Shown: piece by piece, positions 52,335 to 61,873 of the stretch
Layout: every line of letters begins with the position of its first letter
How positions within the stretch are numbered: position 1 is the stretch's first letter
From: a bacterium
GTDB taxonomy: Bacteria > Pseudomonadota > Alphaproteobacteria > Acetobacterales > Acetobacteraceae
Length of the DNA stretch: 64,000 nt
Direction: 5' to 3'
Assembly (NCBI GenBank): GCA_026224825.1
Contig: JAMFRO010000098.1
Span: 1 to 64,000 of the forward strand
Position numbers and translations under genes: made by a program
The notes under the pieces: generated by a model
Seen by the model: the letters and a program-made list of their open reading frames with translations, nothing else
The model's database searches: none
What the model was told of the DNA's origin: nothing

Positions 52335-52367
52335 AGATGGATTGCTTCGCTTCGCTCGCAATGACGG
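52335..52367. repeat. REP-like palindrome family, half-site upstream of the GIY-YIG gene
   Basis: AGATGGATTGCTTCGC...CTCGCAATGACGG is one arm of the family present complete at 51939-52023. It begins 8 bp upstream of the GIY-YIG start codon and has no partner arm nearby. Confidence 0.8.
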
Positions 52368-52383
52368 TGGGGAGGGGTTTTGG

Positions 52384-53061
52384 TTACGACTCGTCCTGTA
52401 GTCTGTAGCCTACGCCTGGTTCTGTTGTGATTAGTTTTGCTGTGGCTTCGCCTAGATGTTTGCGGAGTTGGCCGATGTAGACGCGCAGATATGCTACGTC
52501 TTCGGTATGCGCAGGGCCCCAGAGGGCGGTGAGGATTTGGCGGTGCGTCAGTACGCGCCCACGGTTGCGGGCTAGCAGCAACAATAATGCGTGTTCGCGT
52601 TTGCTCAACGGTAAAATCTCGCCGTTGCGGCTGGCGTTTTGCGGGGTGATGTCTATGCCGCCGACATGCAACGTGGCGGCGGGGGGCTCGTTGGCACCGG
52701 CGCGGCGGAGGGCGGTGCGGATGCGGGCAATTAGCTCGCCGAGGGCGAAGGGTTTTTCCACGTAGTCGTCGGCGCCGTTGTCGAGGGCGGCGATTTTCTC
52801 GGCTTCGCGGTCGCGGGCGGAGAGGATGATCACCGGCACTTTGGAAAATTCGCGCAGGCGGCGCAGGACTTCGTGGCCGTCCATGTCTGGCAGGCCGAGA
52901 TCGAGGAGTAATAAATCCGGCGCCTGGGACGCGGCGATGCGCAGCGCCTCCTCGCCGCGTTCGGCACGCAGCGGCGTGTAACCGGCGGCTGCCAGCGCGG
53001 GGGAGAGGAAACGGTGGATTTGCGGTTCGTCGTCCACCACGAGGATGCGTCCGGAGATCAT
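52384..53061 (-). CDS. kdpE: Response regulator KdpE
   Basis: OmpR-type regulator of the kdp operon. The receiver has DDE at 10-12, phospho-acceptor Asp near 54 in LLLLDLGLPDMDG and Lys in YVEKPFAL. A winged-helix effector domain follows (about 130-225) with LLLLARNRGRVLTHRQIL and LRVYIGQLRKHLGE. The start overlaps the kdpD stop by 4 bp. The partner kinase is KdpD. Confidence 0.94.
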   Translation of the reverse strand: MISGRILVVDDEPQIHRFLSPALAAAGYTPLRAERGEEALRIAASQAPDLLLLDLGLPDMDGHEVLRRLREFSKVPVIILSARDREAEKIAALDNGADDYVEKPFALGELIARIRTALRRAGANEPPAATLHVGGIDITPQNASRNGEILPLSKREHALLLLLARNRGRVLTHRQILTALWGPAHTEDVAYLRVYIGQLRKHLGEATAKLITTEPGVGYRLQDES

Positions 53062-55682
53062 GCGGCGGGGAGGTCCAGTGTGATGATGGTGCCTGGCAGG
53101 CCGTCGGCGGGCAGGTCGAGACGGGGGCTTTGGGCGCGGATGTGGCCGCCCATGGCCTCCGCAAAGGCTTTGGCGATGGCGAGGCCGAGGCCGGTGCCTG
53201 GTGCCACGCGGTCGCCACGGCTGGCGCGGAAGAAACTGTCGAACACCAAATCCAGCTCGGCGCCGGGGATGCCGACGCCTTCATCGGCGACGCTGAGGGA
53301 GACGTTGATGCCGGCGCGGCGCGAGGAGATGGCGATGCGGCTGCCGGGGGGGGAATATTTGACGCCGTTGTCGAGTAAATTGACCAGGATCTGCTCCAGC
53401 AATGCCGGATCGGCGACGACATGGGCGGCGTCGGGTGCCAGATTGAGGCCGGTGTAGAGGGCGCCGGGGACGCGGGCGATGGCGGCTTCGGCCACGGCGG
53501 CGAGCGAGAGACGTTCGCGTTTGACGTCGATGGCACCGGATTCGACGCGCGCCATGTCGGTGATGTTGGCGAGGAATTTGCCCATGCGGGTGGTGTCCTC
53601 GGTGATGCTGGCGAGGAGGTCGGCGCGGGTGGCGGGGTCCAAAGCGTCGCCGGAGAGGCTGAGGGTTTCGGCGGCACCCCGGATGCCGGTGAGCGGGGTG
53701 CGCAGATCGTGGCTTAGGGAAGACAGCAGCGCGTTGCGGAGTTTCTGGCTGTCCTCATGCGCGACGGCGCGGGCGGTTTGCATGGAGAGGCGGGCGCGTT
53801 CCAGTGCCAGGGCGGTCTGGTCCGCCAAAGTGGTGAGGGTTTGCATGACCGGGGCGGCAGGAGCGGTGGCGACACGCGCGCCGAGTACGCCCACGGCCTC
53901 GCCATGGGCGTGCAAAGGCAGGAAGAGCCAGGGGACGGAGGGCAAGGTGGCGGTGCCGGTGCCGGTTTCAATGTCATGGGTCAGGCACCATTCGGCGGCG
54001 GCTGTGGCGGCTTCGTCCAGCATTGTGCCGGCGGGGTGGGCGGCTTCGGGGGTGAGGGCGTTGTTTTGCGCCAGGAGCAGGATGCCGGCCCCGGTGATGG
54101 CGGCGGTTTCCTCGGCGGCGGCGGCGAGAACGTCCGACAGGGTGGCGGCGCGGGAGAGGCGCTGGCCGAAGAGGGAGATGCGGCGCAGGGCCTCTACGCG
54201 GGCGGCGGCGGTGGCGGCCTCCTGGCGTACACGCCCGGCCAGAGTGCCGGTGAGCAGGCCGACCATGAGGAAGACCGCCAGGGCCACGAGGTCGCGCGGG
54301 TCCGCCACCGAGAAGGTGTAATAGGGGGGGAGGAAGAAGAAGTTCCAGAGCAGGAAGCCGGTGATGGCCGTGAAGAGCCCAGGGGCGCGGCCGGAGCGGC
54401 TGGCCATGGCGGCGATGAGGCCTGTGAAAATAAGGGCCATGGCCTCCTGCGGCAGGAGGTTGCGGATGCTGGCGCCGATGAGGGTGATGAGCCCAAGTAA
54501 AACGGTGGCCAGCAGGTAGGGGCCCCAGTCGCGCTGCACGGGGGGCGTTATGGTGCGGCTGGGGGTGGCGGCCGGTAGGGGCACGAAATGCAGGGTGTAG
54601 GCGAGAGCCTGGCGGGTGAGGGCCTCGGAAAAACGGCGGCCGAAGCGGCGGCCGCGAGCGGTGCGGCCGACGACGATATGGGTGATGTTGTGCGCGGCGG
54701 CGTAGTCCAGCACGGCGCGCACCATGTCCGGCGCGGATTGGGTGATGACCGCACCACCTAGCTGGATTGTGAGGTCGAGGGCGGCTTGCACCTTGGCGTT
54801 GTCGTCCGTGCGTTCGATGTGCAGGCTGGTGAGGGGCGCGCGCAAAGCTTCGGCCAGCCGGGCGGCGTGGCGGACCACGTTGGGCGCGGAATCGTCCGGG
54901 CCGATGAGGGCCAGCACTTTTTCCGCCACGGGCCAGGGGCCGGGGATGGCGGAGGAGCGCATGTAGCGCGTCACATCCTTGTCTATGCGCTGGGCGGTGC
55001 GGCGCAGGGCGATTTCGCGTAAGGCCCCGAGATTGCCCTCGCGGAAGAAGCCGTCCAGGGCGCGGGCGGCGACATCGGCGCGGTAGATATGGCCTTCCTG
55101 CAGGCGGGCGCGCAGCTCCGCCGGGGGCAGGTCGATCAGCTCGATCTCATCGGCCATGTCCAGCACGGTGTCCGGCACGGTCTCGGCCACGCGCACGCCG
55201 GTGATGCGGGCCACCTGGTCGTTAAGGCTCTCCAGATGCTGGACGTTGATGGTGGACCAGACATTTATGCCGGCCTCCAGCAGCTCCTGTACGTCCTGCC
55301 AGCGTTTGGCGTGGCGTTGGCCGGGGGCGTTGGTGTGGGCCAGCTCGTCGAGCAGCAGCAAAGCCGGGCGGCGTTTCAGGGCGCCGTCGAGGTCGAATTC
55401 CTCCAGCGTCTGGCCGCGATAGGGTACGGGAATGCGGGGGAGGATTTCGAGCTCACCGATGGCGTCCACCGTGCCGGCGCGGCCGTGGGTTTCGATGAGG
55501 CCGGCGACGACATCCACGCCGCGCGCGCGCTTGGCCTGGGCGGCGGTGAGCATCTCCCAGGTTTTACCCACGCCGGGGGCGGCGCCGAGGAAGATCTTTA
55601 AATGCCCGCGCCCTCCTTGGACCATGCTGGCCAGGAGGGCGTCGGGGTCCGGGCGGGTGACGTCCGGGGTTGGTTTTGCCAT
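53058..55682 (-). CDS. kdpD: Sensor histidine kinase KdpD
   Basis: Senses low potassium or turgor and phosphorylates KdpE. The 874-residue protein is complete. It has the N-terminal KdpD domain with Walker A GAAPGVGKTWEMLTA, a universal-stress-like domain at about 250-365, four membrane helices at about 385-490, a GAF-like domain at about 510-630, and the kinase core with His near residue 658 (SSLSHDLRTPLTGI). The ATPase boxes are LVNLLDNGVKYSPP and VADEGVGIPG, then GTGLGLAIAKAF. The gene lies between kdpC and kdpE. Confidence 0.95.
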   Translation of the reverse strand: MAKPTPDVTRPDPDALLASMVQGGRGHLKIFLGAAPGVGKTWEMLTAAQAKRARGVDVVAGLIETHGRAGTVDAIGELEILPRIPVPYRGQTLEEFDLDGALKRRPALLLLDELAHTNAPGQRHAKRWQDVQELLEAGINVWSTINVQHLESLNDQVARITGVRVAETVPDTVLDMADEIELIDLPPAELRARLQEGHIYRADVAARALDGFFREGNLGALREIALRRTAQRIDKDVTRYMRSSAIPGPWPVAEKVLALIGPDDSAPNVVRHAARLAEALRAPLTSLHIERTDDNAKVQAALDLTIQLGGAVITQSAPDMVRAVLDYAAAHNITHIVVGRTARGRRFGRRFSEALTRQALAYTLHFVPLPAATPSRTITPPVQRDWGPYLLATVLLGLITLIGASIRNLLPQEAMALIFTGLIAAMASRSGRAPGLFTAITGFLLWNFFFLPPYYTFSVADPRDLVALAVFLMVGLLTGTLAGRVRQEAATAAARVEALRRISLFGQRLSRAATLSDVLAAAAEETAAITGAGILLLAQNNALTPEAAHPAGTMLDEAATAAAEWCLTHDIETGTGTATLPSVPWLFLPLHAHGEAVGVLGARVATAPAAPVMQTLTTLADQTALALERARLSMQTARAVAHEDSQKLRNALLSSLSHDLRTPLTGIRGAAETLSLSGDALDPATRADLLASITEDTTRMGKFLANITDMARVESGAIDVKRERLSLAAVAEAAIARVPGALYTGLNLAPDAAHVVADPALLEQILVNLLDNGVKYSPPGSRIAISSRRAGINVSLSVADEGVGIPGAELDLVFDSFFRASRGDRVAPGTGLGLAIAKAFAEAMGGHIRAQSPRLDLPADGLPGTIITLDLPAA

Positions 55683-55688
55683 ACGGGA

Positions 55689-56264
55689 TTATTGGGCTGG
55701 CAACTGGTCCAAGGCAAGGTTGAGCTGCAGCACGTTGACGCGGTCGGTGCCGATGATGCCGAGGAAGGCATGCTGGGCGAGTTGGTCGACCACAGCGGTG
55801 ACACTGGCCTCAGGCAGATGGCGCGCGGCGGCCACGGCGGGCGCCTGGCGTAGGGCGTTATCGAGCGAGATGTCGGGGTCGAGGCCGGAGCCGGAGGCGG
55901 TGGCGGCGTCGGCCGGGACCGGGCCGGGGCCGAAGGCTTTGGTGTAGGCGGCGATGCGGCCCTGCACGGTGGTGAGGAGAGCGGCGCTGGTGGGGGCGAG
56001 GTTGGAAGCGCCCGAGGTGTTCTCGGTATAGGGGTTGGGGCTCAACGCCGAGGGACGGGGCTCAAAGTATTTGGCGCTGGTAAAATTCTGGCCGATGAGG
56101 CGCGAGCCGATGACCTGGCCGTTGCTTGTGATGAGCGAGCCATTGGCCTGCCAGGGCAAAGTGAGCTGCATGGCGCCGGTGAAGGCCTCAGGGAGCAGAA
56201 AACCCAGGAAGAGGCTGAAGAGGATGACCAGCGATAAAGCCGGGCGGAGTTCGCGGAGAATCAT
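55689..56264 (-). CDS. kdpC: Potassium-transporting ATPase subunit KdpC
   Basis: Accessory subunit of the KdpFABC pump. It has one N-terminal membrane segment (RPALSLVILFSLFLGFLL) and then the periplasmic domain, with SLITSNGQVIGSRLIGQNF and the C-terminal VNVLQLNLALDQL. The substitution pattern ARPSALSPNPYTENTSGASNLAPTS is typical. Length (191) is normal. It starts 13 bp after kdpB. Confidence 0.94.
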   Translation of the reverse strand: MILRELRPALSLVILFSLFLGFLLPEAFTGAMQLTLPWQANGSLITSNGQVIGSRLIGQNFTSAKYFEPRPSALSPNPYTENTSGASNLAPTSAALLTTVQGRIAAYTKAFGPGPVPADAATASGSGLDPDISLDNALRQAPAVAAARHLPEASVTAVVDQLAQHAFLGIIGTDRVNVLQLNLALDQLPAQ

Positions 56265-56277
56265 TGTTCTGATCCAG

Positions 56278-58311
56278 TTATGAAAAGACGTGAAAGAGGC
56301 TCAAACCCACGTCGATGAGTTTGATGCCGGCGAAGGGGGCGATGATGCCGCCGACGCCGTAGACGAGCAGGTTGCGCTTGAGCAAAGCCGCCGCACCGAT
56401 GGCGCGGAATTTGACGCCGCGCAGAGCGAGCGGCACCAGGGCGACGATGATCAGCGCGTTGAAGATGACGGCTGAGAGGATGGCGCTCTCGGGCGTGCGC
56501 AGATGCATGACGTTGAGGGCCGCGAGCTGCGGGTAGGTGCCCACGAAGATGGCCGGTAGGATGGCAAAATATTTCGAGATGTCGTTGGCGATGGAGAAGG
56601 TGGTGAGCGCGCCACGGGTGATGAGGAGCTGCTTGCCGATCTCCACGATCTCGATGAGTTTTGTCGGGTCGCTGTCGAGATCCACCATGTTGCCGGCTTC
56701 ACGCGCGGCTTGCGTGCCGGTTTGCATGGCCACACCTACGTCGGCCTGCGCCAGCGCGGGGGCGTCGTTGGTGCCGTCGCCGCACATGGCGACGAGGCGG
56801 CCTTCGGACTGAATCTTGCGTATGTAGTCCAGTTTGTTCTGCGGTGTGGCTTCGGCGATGTAGTCGTCCACACCGGCTTCGGCGGCGATGGCGGCGGCGG
56901 TGATGCGGTTGTCACCCGTGACCATGACCGTGCGGATGCCCATGGCGCGCAGGGCGGCGAAACGATCCTTGATGCCGGGTTTGACGATGTCCTTCAGCTC
57001 GATGGCACCGAGCAGGCGGCCGTTGGCGGAGACCGCCAGAGGTGTTGAGCCGGCGCGGGCGATGCGGGCGATGGAGTCGACGAAGGTTGCATCCGCCGTA
57101 CCCGAGAGGGAGGCGAGAACGGAGTCCACCGCGCCCTTGCGGTAGGATTTGCCGGCGAAGTCCACGCCGGACATGCGGGTGTTGGCCGAGAAGGGGATGA
57201 TTGTCGCGTCCGCCGGGCGCTCCGGTGCCAATTGGTAACGGTCGCGCGCCAAAGCCAGGATCGAGCGGCCTTCGGGTGTGTCGTCACCGAGGCTGGCATA
57301 GGCGCAGGCTTCGGCGAGGTCGCGCTCGTTGACGCCGGGCACGGGGTAAAAACCCGAGGCCATGCGGTTGCCGAAGGTGATGGTGCCGGTTTTGTCCAGC
57401 AGCAGCGCGTCCACATCGCCGGCAGCCTCGACCGCACGTCCTGAAGTCGCAACCACGTTGAAGCGCACCAGGCGGTCCATGCCGGCGATGCCGATGGCCG
57501 ATAGCAACCCGCCGATGGTGGTGGGGATGAGGCAGACCAGCAAAGCGGCCAGCACGGGGATGGAGAAGCGCGTGCCGGAATACTGGCCGAAGCCGACCAG
57601 CGTAACGACCGCGACGAGGAAGACGATGGTGAGACCGGCGAGCAATATGTTCAGCGCGATCTCATTGGGGGTTTTGCGGCGCTCGGCACCTTCCACCAGC
57701 GCGATCATACGGTCCAGAAAGGTGGAGCCGGCATCGGCGGTGATGCGAACCACCAGCCAGTCCGACACCACCTGCGTGCCGCCGGTGACGGCGGAACGGT
57801 CGCCACCGGCCTCGCGCACCACGGGGGCGGATTCGCCGGTGACCGCACTCTCATTCACGCTGGCGATGCCTTCGATGATTTCACCATCGGAAGGGACGAG
57901 ATCGCCGGTTTCCACCAGCACGATGTCGCCACGGCGCAGATCCGATGCGGCGGTGGGTTTGTAGAGGGCGCGGTCGCGCTGGTCGATCATGACCTTTGCC
58001 ATGGTGTCTGACCGGGCGCGGCGCAAGCTTTCAGCGCGGGCACGGCCACGGCCTTCGGCGACGGCTTCGGCGAAGGTGGCGAAGATGACCGTGAGCCAGA
58101 GCCAGGCGGCGATGGTGATGGGAAACCCCGCCGGGTGGTGGGTGACGACGGCCTCGATGCCCGTGGCCGTGACCAAAGCGGCCACGATTTCCGTAACGAA
58201 GATGACCGGATTGCGGGCGAGGGTGATGGGATTCAGTTTGAAGACGGAATCCACAGCCGCGCGGCGGATGATACGGGCATCAAACAGAGAGATGGTGTCT
58301 GCGCTTGCCAT
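56278..58311 (-). CDS. kdpB: Potassium-transporting P-type ATPase subunit KdpB
   Basis: Catalytic P-type ATPase subunit that drives K+ uptake through KdpA. The phosphorylated Asp is near residue 306 in [13 protein letters not shown]. The actuator motif is VTGESAPV, and the hinge is [21 protein letters not shown]. About seven membrane helices are visible. The start at 58311 ([10 protein letters not shown]) is chosen by domain extent, giving 677 residues; the open frame upstream runs over kdpA. It is directly preceded by kdpA. Confidence 0.95.
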   Translation of the reverse strand: MASADTISLFDARIIRRAAVDSVFKLNPITLARNPVIFVTEIVAALVTATGIEAVVTHHPAGFPITIAAWLWLTVIFATFAEAVAEGRGRARAESLRRARSDTMAKVMIDQRDRALYKPTAASDLRRGDIVLVETGDLVPSDGEIIEGIASVNESAVTGESAPVVREAGGDRSAVTGGTQVVSDWLVVRITADAGSTFLDRMIALVEGAERRKTPNEIALNILLAGLTIVFLVAVVTLVGFGQYSGTRFSIPVLAALLVCLIPTTIGGLLSAIGIAGMDRLVRFNVVATSGRAVEAAGDVDALLLDKTGTITFGNRMASGFYPVPGVNERDLAEACAYASLGDDTPEGRSILALARDRYQLAPERPADATIIPFSANTRMSGVDFAGKSYRKGAVDSVLASLSGTADATFVDSIARIARAGSTPLAVSANGRLLGAIELKDIVKPGIKDRFAALRAMGIRTVMVTGDNRITAAAIAAEAGVDDYIAEATPQNKLDYIRKIQSEGRLVAMCGDGTNDAPALAQADVGVAMQTGTQAAREAGNMVDLDSDPTKLIEIVEIGKQLLITRGALTTFSIANDISKYFAILPAIFVGTYPQLAALNVMHLRTPESAILSAVIFNALIIVALVPLALRGVKFRAIGAAALLKRNLLVYGVGGIIAPFAGIKLIDVGLSLFHVFS

Positions 58312-58312
58312 G

Positions 58313-60007
58313 TTAAAAAGTCTTTCCGGTGTAGAGGAGGAAATGTTCGGCGATGGGGCCGAGGGTGTCGGCGGGCATGAACTGCAAGCCGCCAAGGATG
58401 ATGATGACGCCGATGAGCAGGAAGATGAACAGCGGGCCCGTGGTGGGGAAGGTACCGGCACTGGCCGGGAGTTTTGGTTTGGCGGCCAGGCTGCCCGCAA
58501 TCGCCAGTATGGGGATCATGAAGGCGAAACGGCCGAACAGCATGGCGGCACCCAGGCCGTAGTCGAGCAGAGGTGTGTCGGCGGTGAGGCCGGCGAAGGC
58601 GCTGCCGTTATTCTCCGTGGCGGAGGACCAGGCGTAGAGCATCTCGCTCAGGCCGTGCGGGCCGGCGTTTTCCAGCGAGCTGACACCGGAGGCGGTGACG
58701 AGGGAGAAGGCCGAACCCGAGAGAATGAAGAGGGTGAGGATCAGCACGCCGAGCATGGCGAGTTTGATCTCCTTGGCCTGCACTTTTTTGCCGAGATATT
58801 CCGGGGTTCTGCCGACCATCAGACCAGCAACGAATACCGCGAGAAGCGCGAAGACGATGATGGTGTAGAAGCCGGAGCCGACACCGCCGGGGGTGACTTC
58901 GCCGAGCTGCATCAGAAACATCGGGATGGCGCCGCCGAGCGGTGTGTAGCTATCCGTGAAACTGTCTACCGCACCGGTGGATGTGCCGGTGGCGGCGACG
59001 TTGAAGGTGGTGCTGGCGGGGATGCCGAAGCGCATCTCCTTGCCTTCCCAGTTGCCGTTGGCGGTGATGCCGGCGGCGATATGCTGCGGGTTGCCGGCGG
59101 CTTCAGCCGCGTAGGAACCGACGCAACCGAGGGCGAGGATGATGGCCATGGCGGCCATCAAAGCGCGGCCCTGGGCTTTGTCCTTCACCATATGGCCGAA
59201 GGTGATGGGCAGCGCGAAACCGATGACCAGGAGCAACCAGGTTTCGAAAAGATTGGTCCAGGCATTGGGGTTTTCGAAAGGATGGCCGGAGTTGGCGTTG
59301 AAGAAGCCGCCGCCGTTGGTGCCGAGTTCCTTTATGGCCTCCTGCAAGGCGGCGGGGCCGATGGCGAGCGTTTGCGCGCCCGCATTCAGCGTGTGAACGT
59401 CCACAGCCTGCGCAAAGGTTTGCGGCACGCCGGCGATGACCAGCAATGTTGCCGCAACAAGCGATACGGGGAGGAGCAGGTAGAGGGTGACGCGGGTGAG
59501 ATCGACATAGAAATTGCCGATGGTTTTCAGGCTGCCGGCGGTGAACGCACGCATGACGGCAGCAGCGGCGGCGATGCCGGCGGCGGCCGAGATGAACATG
59601 TGGACCACAAGCCCGAACACCTGCGCGCCGTTGGAGATTTGACCCTCCGGCACATAGGCCTGCCAATTGGTGTTGGTGGCGAAGCTGGCCGCGGTATTAA
59701 AGGCCAAACGCGGGGACATGCCGGCGATGTGCAGCGGATTCCACGGCAGGTAATATTGCAGCCGCAGCATGGCGTAGAGCAGCCCGAAATGAATGACGCT
59801 GAGCAGCAGCAGCGCAATGGCGTAGCCCTGCCATTGCATCGAGCGCGCCTCATCCACCCCGGCGAGGCGGTAGAAGCCGCGCTCCACCGGGCGGAGCCAG
59901 GTGACCCGGCCTTCGAAAATGGCGGCTATGTAGCGGCCGAGCGGAAACGCCGCGCCGAGCACGAGGGCAAATAAAAGGGCTATATAGAGCAGGCCTTGCG
60001 TTGTCAT
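58313..60007 (-). CDS. kdpA: Potassium-transporting ATPase subunit KdpA
   Basis: Channel-like K+-binding subunit with about ten membrane helices, related to Trk/Ktr proteins. One selectivity-filter loop is visible as [13 protein letters not shown], and another family motif is [16 protein letters not shown]. The protein is 564 residues, as expected. It starts 4 bp after the kdpF stop and ends one base before the kdpB ATG. Confidence 0.95.
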   Translation of the reverse strand: MTTQGLLYIALLFALVLGAAFPLGRYIAAIFEGRVTWLRPVERGFYRLAGVDEARSMQWQGYAIALLLLSVIHFGLLYAMLRLQYYLPWNPLHIAGMSPRLAFNTAASFATNTNWQAYVPEGQISNGAQVFGLVVHMFISAAAGIAAAAAVMRAFTAGSLKTIGNFYVDLTRVTLYLLLPVSLVAATLLVIAGVPQTFAQAVDVHTLNAGAQTLAIGPAALQEAIKELGTNGGGFFNANSGHPFENPNAWTNLFETWLLLVIGFALPITFGHMVKDKAQGRALMAAMAIILALGCVGSYAAEAAGNPQHIAAGITANGNWEGKEMRFGIPASTTFNVAATGTSTGAVDSFTDSYTPLGGAIPMFLMQLGEVTPGGVGSGFYTIIVFALLAVFVAGLMVGRTPEYLGKKVQAKEIKLAMLGVLILTLFILSGSAFSLVTASGVSSLENAGPHGLSEMLYAWSSATENNGSAFAGLTADTPLLDYGLGAAMLFGRFAFMIPILAIAGSLAAKPKLPASAGTFPTTGPLFIFLLIGVIIILGGLQFMPADTLGPIAEHFLLYTGKTF

Positions 60008-60011
60008 GGCG

Positions 60012-60098
60012 CTAAAAATCCTCGGGCCGCAGCAGGGCCCAGACGAGGTAGATGAGAAGGAGCGAAGATACGGCGCCGCCGGCGATGAGATCGAACAT
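60012..60098 (-). CDS. kdpF: Small Kdp subunit KdpF
   Basis: A 28-residue single-helix peptide: MFDLIAGGAVSSLLL at the start and the characteristic WALLRPEDF end. KdpF stabilises the KdpFABC complex. The ATG shares its A with the TGA stop of the micro-ORF before it (TGATG). It is too short for most gene callers. Confidence 0.88.
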   Translation of the reverse strand: MFDLIAGGAVSSLLLIYLVWALLRPEDF

Positions 60099-60181
60099 CA
60101 CACGCGCTCGCAGGCTGGAACGTAAAGAATAAGCAGAGCGAAAATAACGCCGCCTGCCAGAATAGAGATGAGATCACCCAT
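60098..60181 (-). CDS. Micro-ORF upstream of kdpF, one membrane helix
   Basis: A 27-residue peptide, MGDLISILAGGVIFALLIL followed by a short CERV tail, made up almost entirely of one hydrophobic helix. AAAGGAACC lies 7-8 bp upstream of its ATG, a good ribosome binding site, and its stop is coupled to the kdpF start. Similar tiny proteins precede kdpF in some other proteobacteria. It could be an extra Kdp subunit or a translational leader for kdpF. Confidence 0.65.
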   Translation of the reverse strand: MGDLISILAGGVIFALLILYVPACERV

Positions 60182-60259
60182 TGAGAGGTTCCTTTCAGTG
60201 CGCCGGTATGCGCCGCACGGCGTAAACCCGCGATGTGGAAACGGGGGCATGTGCATAAA

Positions 60260-60470
60260 GAACGTATAAAAAGGCCAGGGCTCTGCCGTCGTGCGAAGCA
60301 CGCCTCCGGCGTGACGACCCGCCAAGGGCCGAAAGGCCCTTGGATCCCGCTACTTAAGACTTAAAAAAGAGGCCTGCCACCACGGTGTTTGAAACACCTA
60401 GGAGGCAGGCCTCTTTTTTAAGTCTAACTAATGGGGGTCTGGGGCGGAGCCCCAGCCTTTTTATACGTTC
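60260..60470. repeat. Large nested palindromic element, copy 3
   Basis: The outer arms GAACGTATAAAAAGGC (60260-60275) and its exact complement (60455-60470) bound the element. The right arm contains the last two codons and stop of the ligase gene (Asn-Val-TAA). The left arm is therefore an inverted copy of that gene end in non-coding DNA. Inside, the family part is reduced: the right arm lacks about 25 bp relative to copies 1 and 2, and the left arm carries an extra GTCGTGCG...CGTGACGAC hairpin (60288-60318). The centre is a bidirectional terminator. It separates the kdp promoter from the upstream polyamine operon. Confidence 0.85.
60356..60425. terminator. Bidirectional intrinsic terminator, centre of element copy 3
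   Basis: Arms 60356-60378 and 60404-60425 pair over 22 bp with an A-run before and a T-run after the AGAGGCCTGCC stem. The arms are the same as in copy 2, while the loop differs (GGTGTTT-G-AAACACC). On the minus strand it would end the polyamine operon before kdp. Confidence 0.85.
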
Positions 60471-61810
60471 AATAGCAAATGCTCGCGTTCCCACGACGAG
60501 ATGACGCGCAGGTAGGTTTCGTACTCCAGGCGTTTTACGGCCACCAGTACGTCTACCAGTTTGTCGCCGAGGATTTCGCGGATGGGTTTGCTGTCGTTCA
60601 TCAAATCCAGCGCGTGGGAGAGTTCTCGGGGGAGCGTGTATTCGCCGGTGTAGGCGCTGCCGATTTGTTCTGTGGTGGGTTCTAGTTTTTCGACCATGCC
60701 AAGGTAGCCGCAGGCGAGTGTGGCGGCGAAGGCGAGGTAGGGGTTGGCGTCGGCGCCGGGCACGCGGTTTTCCACGCGCATGGCGGAGGCATCGCCGAAG
60801 GGCACGCGCAGGCCGCAGGTGCGGTTATCGTAACCCCATTGCAGGTTGATGGGGGCGTTGGAGAAGCGCGTCAGGCGGCGGTAGGAATTCACGTTGGGGG
60901 CGAAGATGGGCATGGTTGCGGGGATGTATTTTTGCAGGCCGGCGATGTAGCGGCGGAAGAGTTTGCTGGCTTTGCCGTCGGCGCCGGCGAAGAGGTTTTT
61001 GCCGGTTTCGGGGTCGACGATGCTCTGGTGCACATGCATGGCCGAGCCGGGTTCGCCGCCCATGGGTTTGGCCATGAAGGTGGCGTAGATGTTGTGGCGC
61101 AGGGCGACTTCGCGCACCGTGCGTTTGAACAGGAAGACCTGGTCGGCGAGTGCCAGCGGGTCGCCGTGCAGGAAGTTGATTTCCACCTGGGCGGCACCTT
61201 CCTCATGGATCAACGTGTCGAGATCCATCTCCTGCAGGTCGCAGAAATCGTACATTTCCTCGAACAGCGGGTCGAATTCGTTCACCGCGTCGATGGAGTA
61301 GCTCTGGCGCCCGGTTTCCTGCCGGCCGGAGCGGCCGACGGGGGGCACGAGCGGGTAGTCGGGGTCGGTGTTGCGGGCGACGAGGTAGAATTCAAGTTCC
61401 GGGGCCAGAACGGGTTTCCAGCCCTTGTCCTCGTAAAGCTTCAGCACGCTGCGCAACACTTGCCGAGGCGCCATCGGCACCGGCGTGCCGTTCGCGTATT
61501 GGCAATCATGGATGATCTGCGCCGTGGGTTCATGCGCCCAGGGCACCAGGCGGACGGTGGAGGCATCGGCGATCAGCTTGATGTCGATGATCGCGGGGTC
61601 GGAGAGCCTGTCCTCGGGGTCGTCCGGATATTCGCCGGTGACGGATTGGATGAAGATGGCTTCCGGCAGGCGGGGCGCGCCGCCCTGGAAGAATTTCTGC
61701 GCCGGCATGATCTTGCCGCGCGGGATGCCGGTTATATCCGGCACCATGCATTCCACTTCGGTGATTCGATGTTCGTCGAACCACTCTTTGAGGTCGATTT
61801 CTTTAGCCAT
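60461..61810 (-). CDS. Glutamine-synthetase-family ligase, probable gamma-glutamylpolyamine synthetase
   Basis: A 449-residue member of the glutamine synthetase fold, of the PuuA-like type rather than nitrogen-assimilating GlnA. Visible motifs are DITGIPRGKIMP, VLAPELEFYLVA, EGAAQVEINFLHGDPL, FMAKPMGGEPGSAMHVHQS (ATP/glutamate site) and DNRTCGLRVPFGDA. PuuA joins glutamate to putrescine as the first step of polyamine catabolism. The gene is last in an operon with a polyamine ABC transporter, which supports this role. Its stop is inside palindromic element copy 3. Confidence 0.82.
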   Translation of the reverse strand: MAKEIDLKEWFDEHRITEVECMVPDITGIPRGKIMPAQKFFQGGAPRLPEAIFIQSVTGEYPDDPEDRLSDPAIIDIKLIADASTVRLVPWAHEPTAQIIHDCQYANGTPVPMAPRQVLRSVLKLYEDKGWKPVLAPELEFYLVARNTDPDYPLVPPVGRSGRQETGRQSYSIDAVNEFDPLFEEMYDFCDLQEMDLDTLIHEEGAAQVEINFLHGDPLALADQVFLFKRTVREVALRHNIYATFMAKPMGGEPGSAMHVHQSIVDPETGKNLFAGADGKASKLFRRYIAGLQKYIPATMPIFAPNVNSYRRLTRFSNAPINLQWGYDNRTCGLRVPFGDASAMRVENRVPGADANPYLAFAATLACGYLGMVEKLEPTTEQIGSAYTGEYTLPRELSHALDLMNDSKPIREILGDKLVDVLVAVKRLEYETYLRVISSWEREHLLLNV

Positions 61811-61873
61811 TTTATCCTCGATTGGGGCGCGGCACCGTTGGGTGCCGCGCCGCCCGGTTTACGGAAGCGTGTT

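Noticed and set aside
51929-53677. A 582-codon open frame on the minus strand overlapping kdpE and kdpD
   Set aside because: It is Pro/Ser/Arg-rich with no domain, and lies out of frame over two clear genes; this is a typical shadow frame in GC-rich DNA.
57989-59974. A 661-codon open frame on the plus strand opposite kdpB/kdpA
   Set aside because: Gly/Glu-rich composition without domains; KdpA and KdpB on the minus strand are unmistakable.
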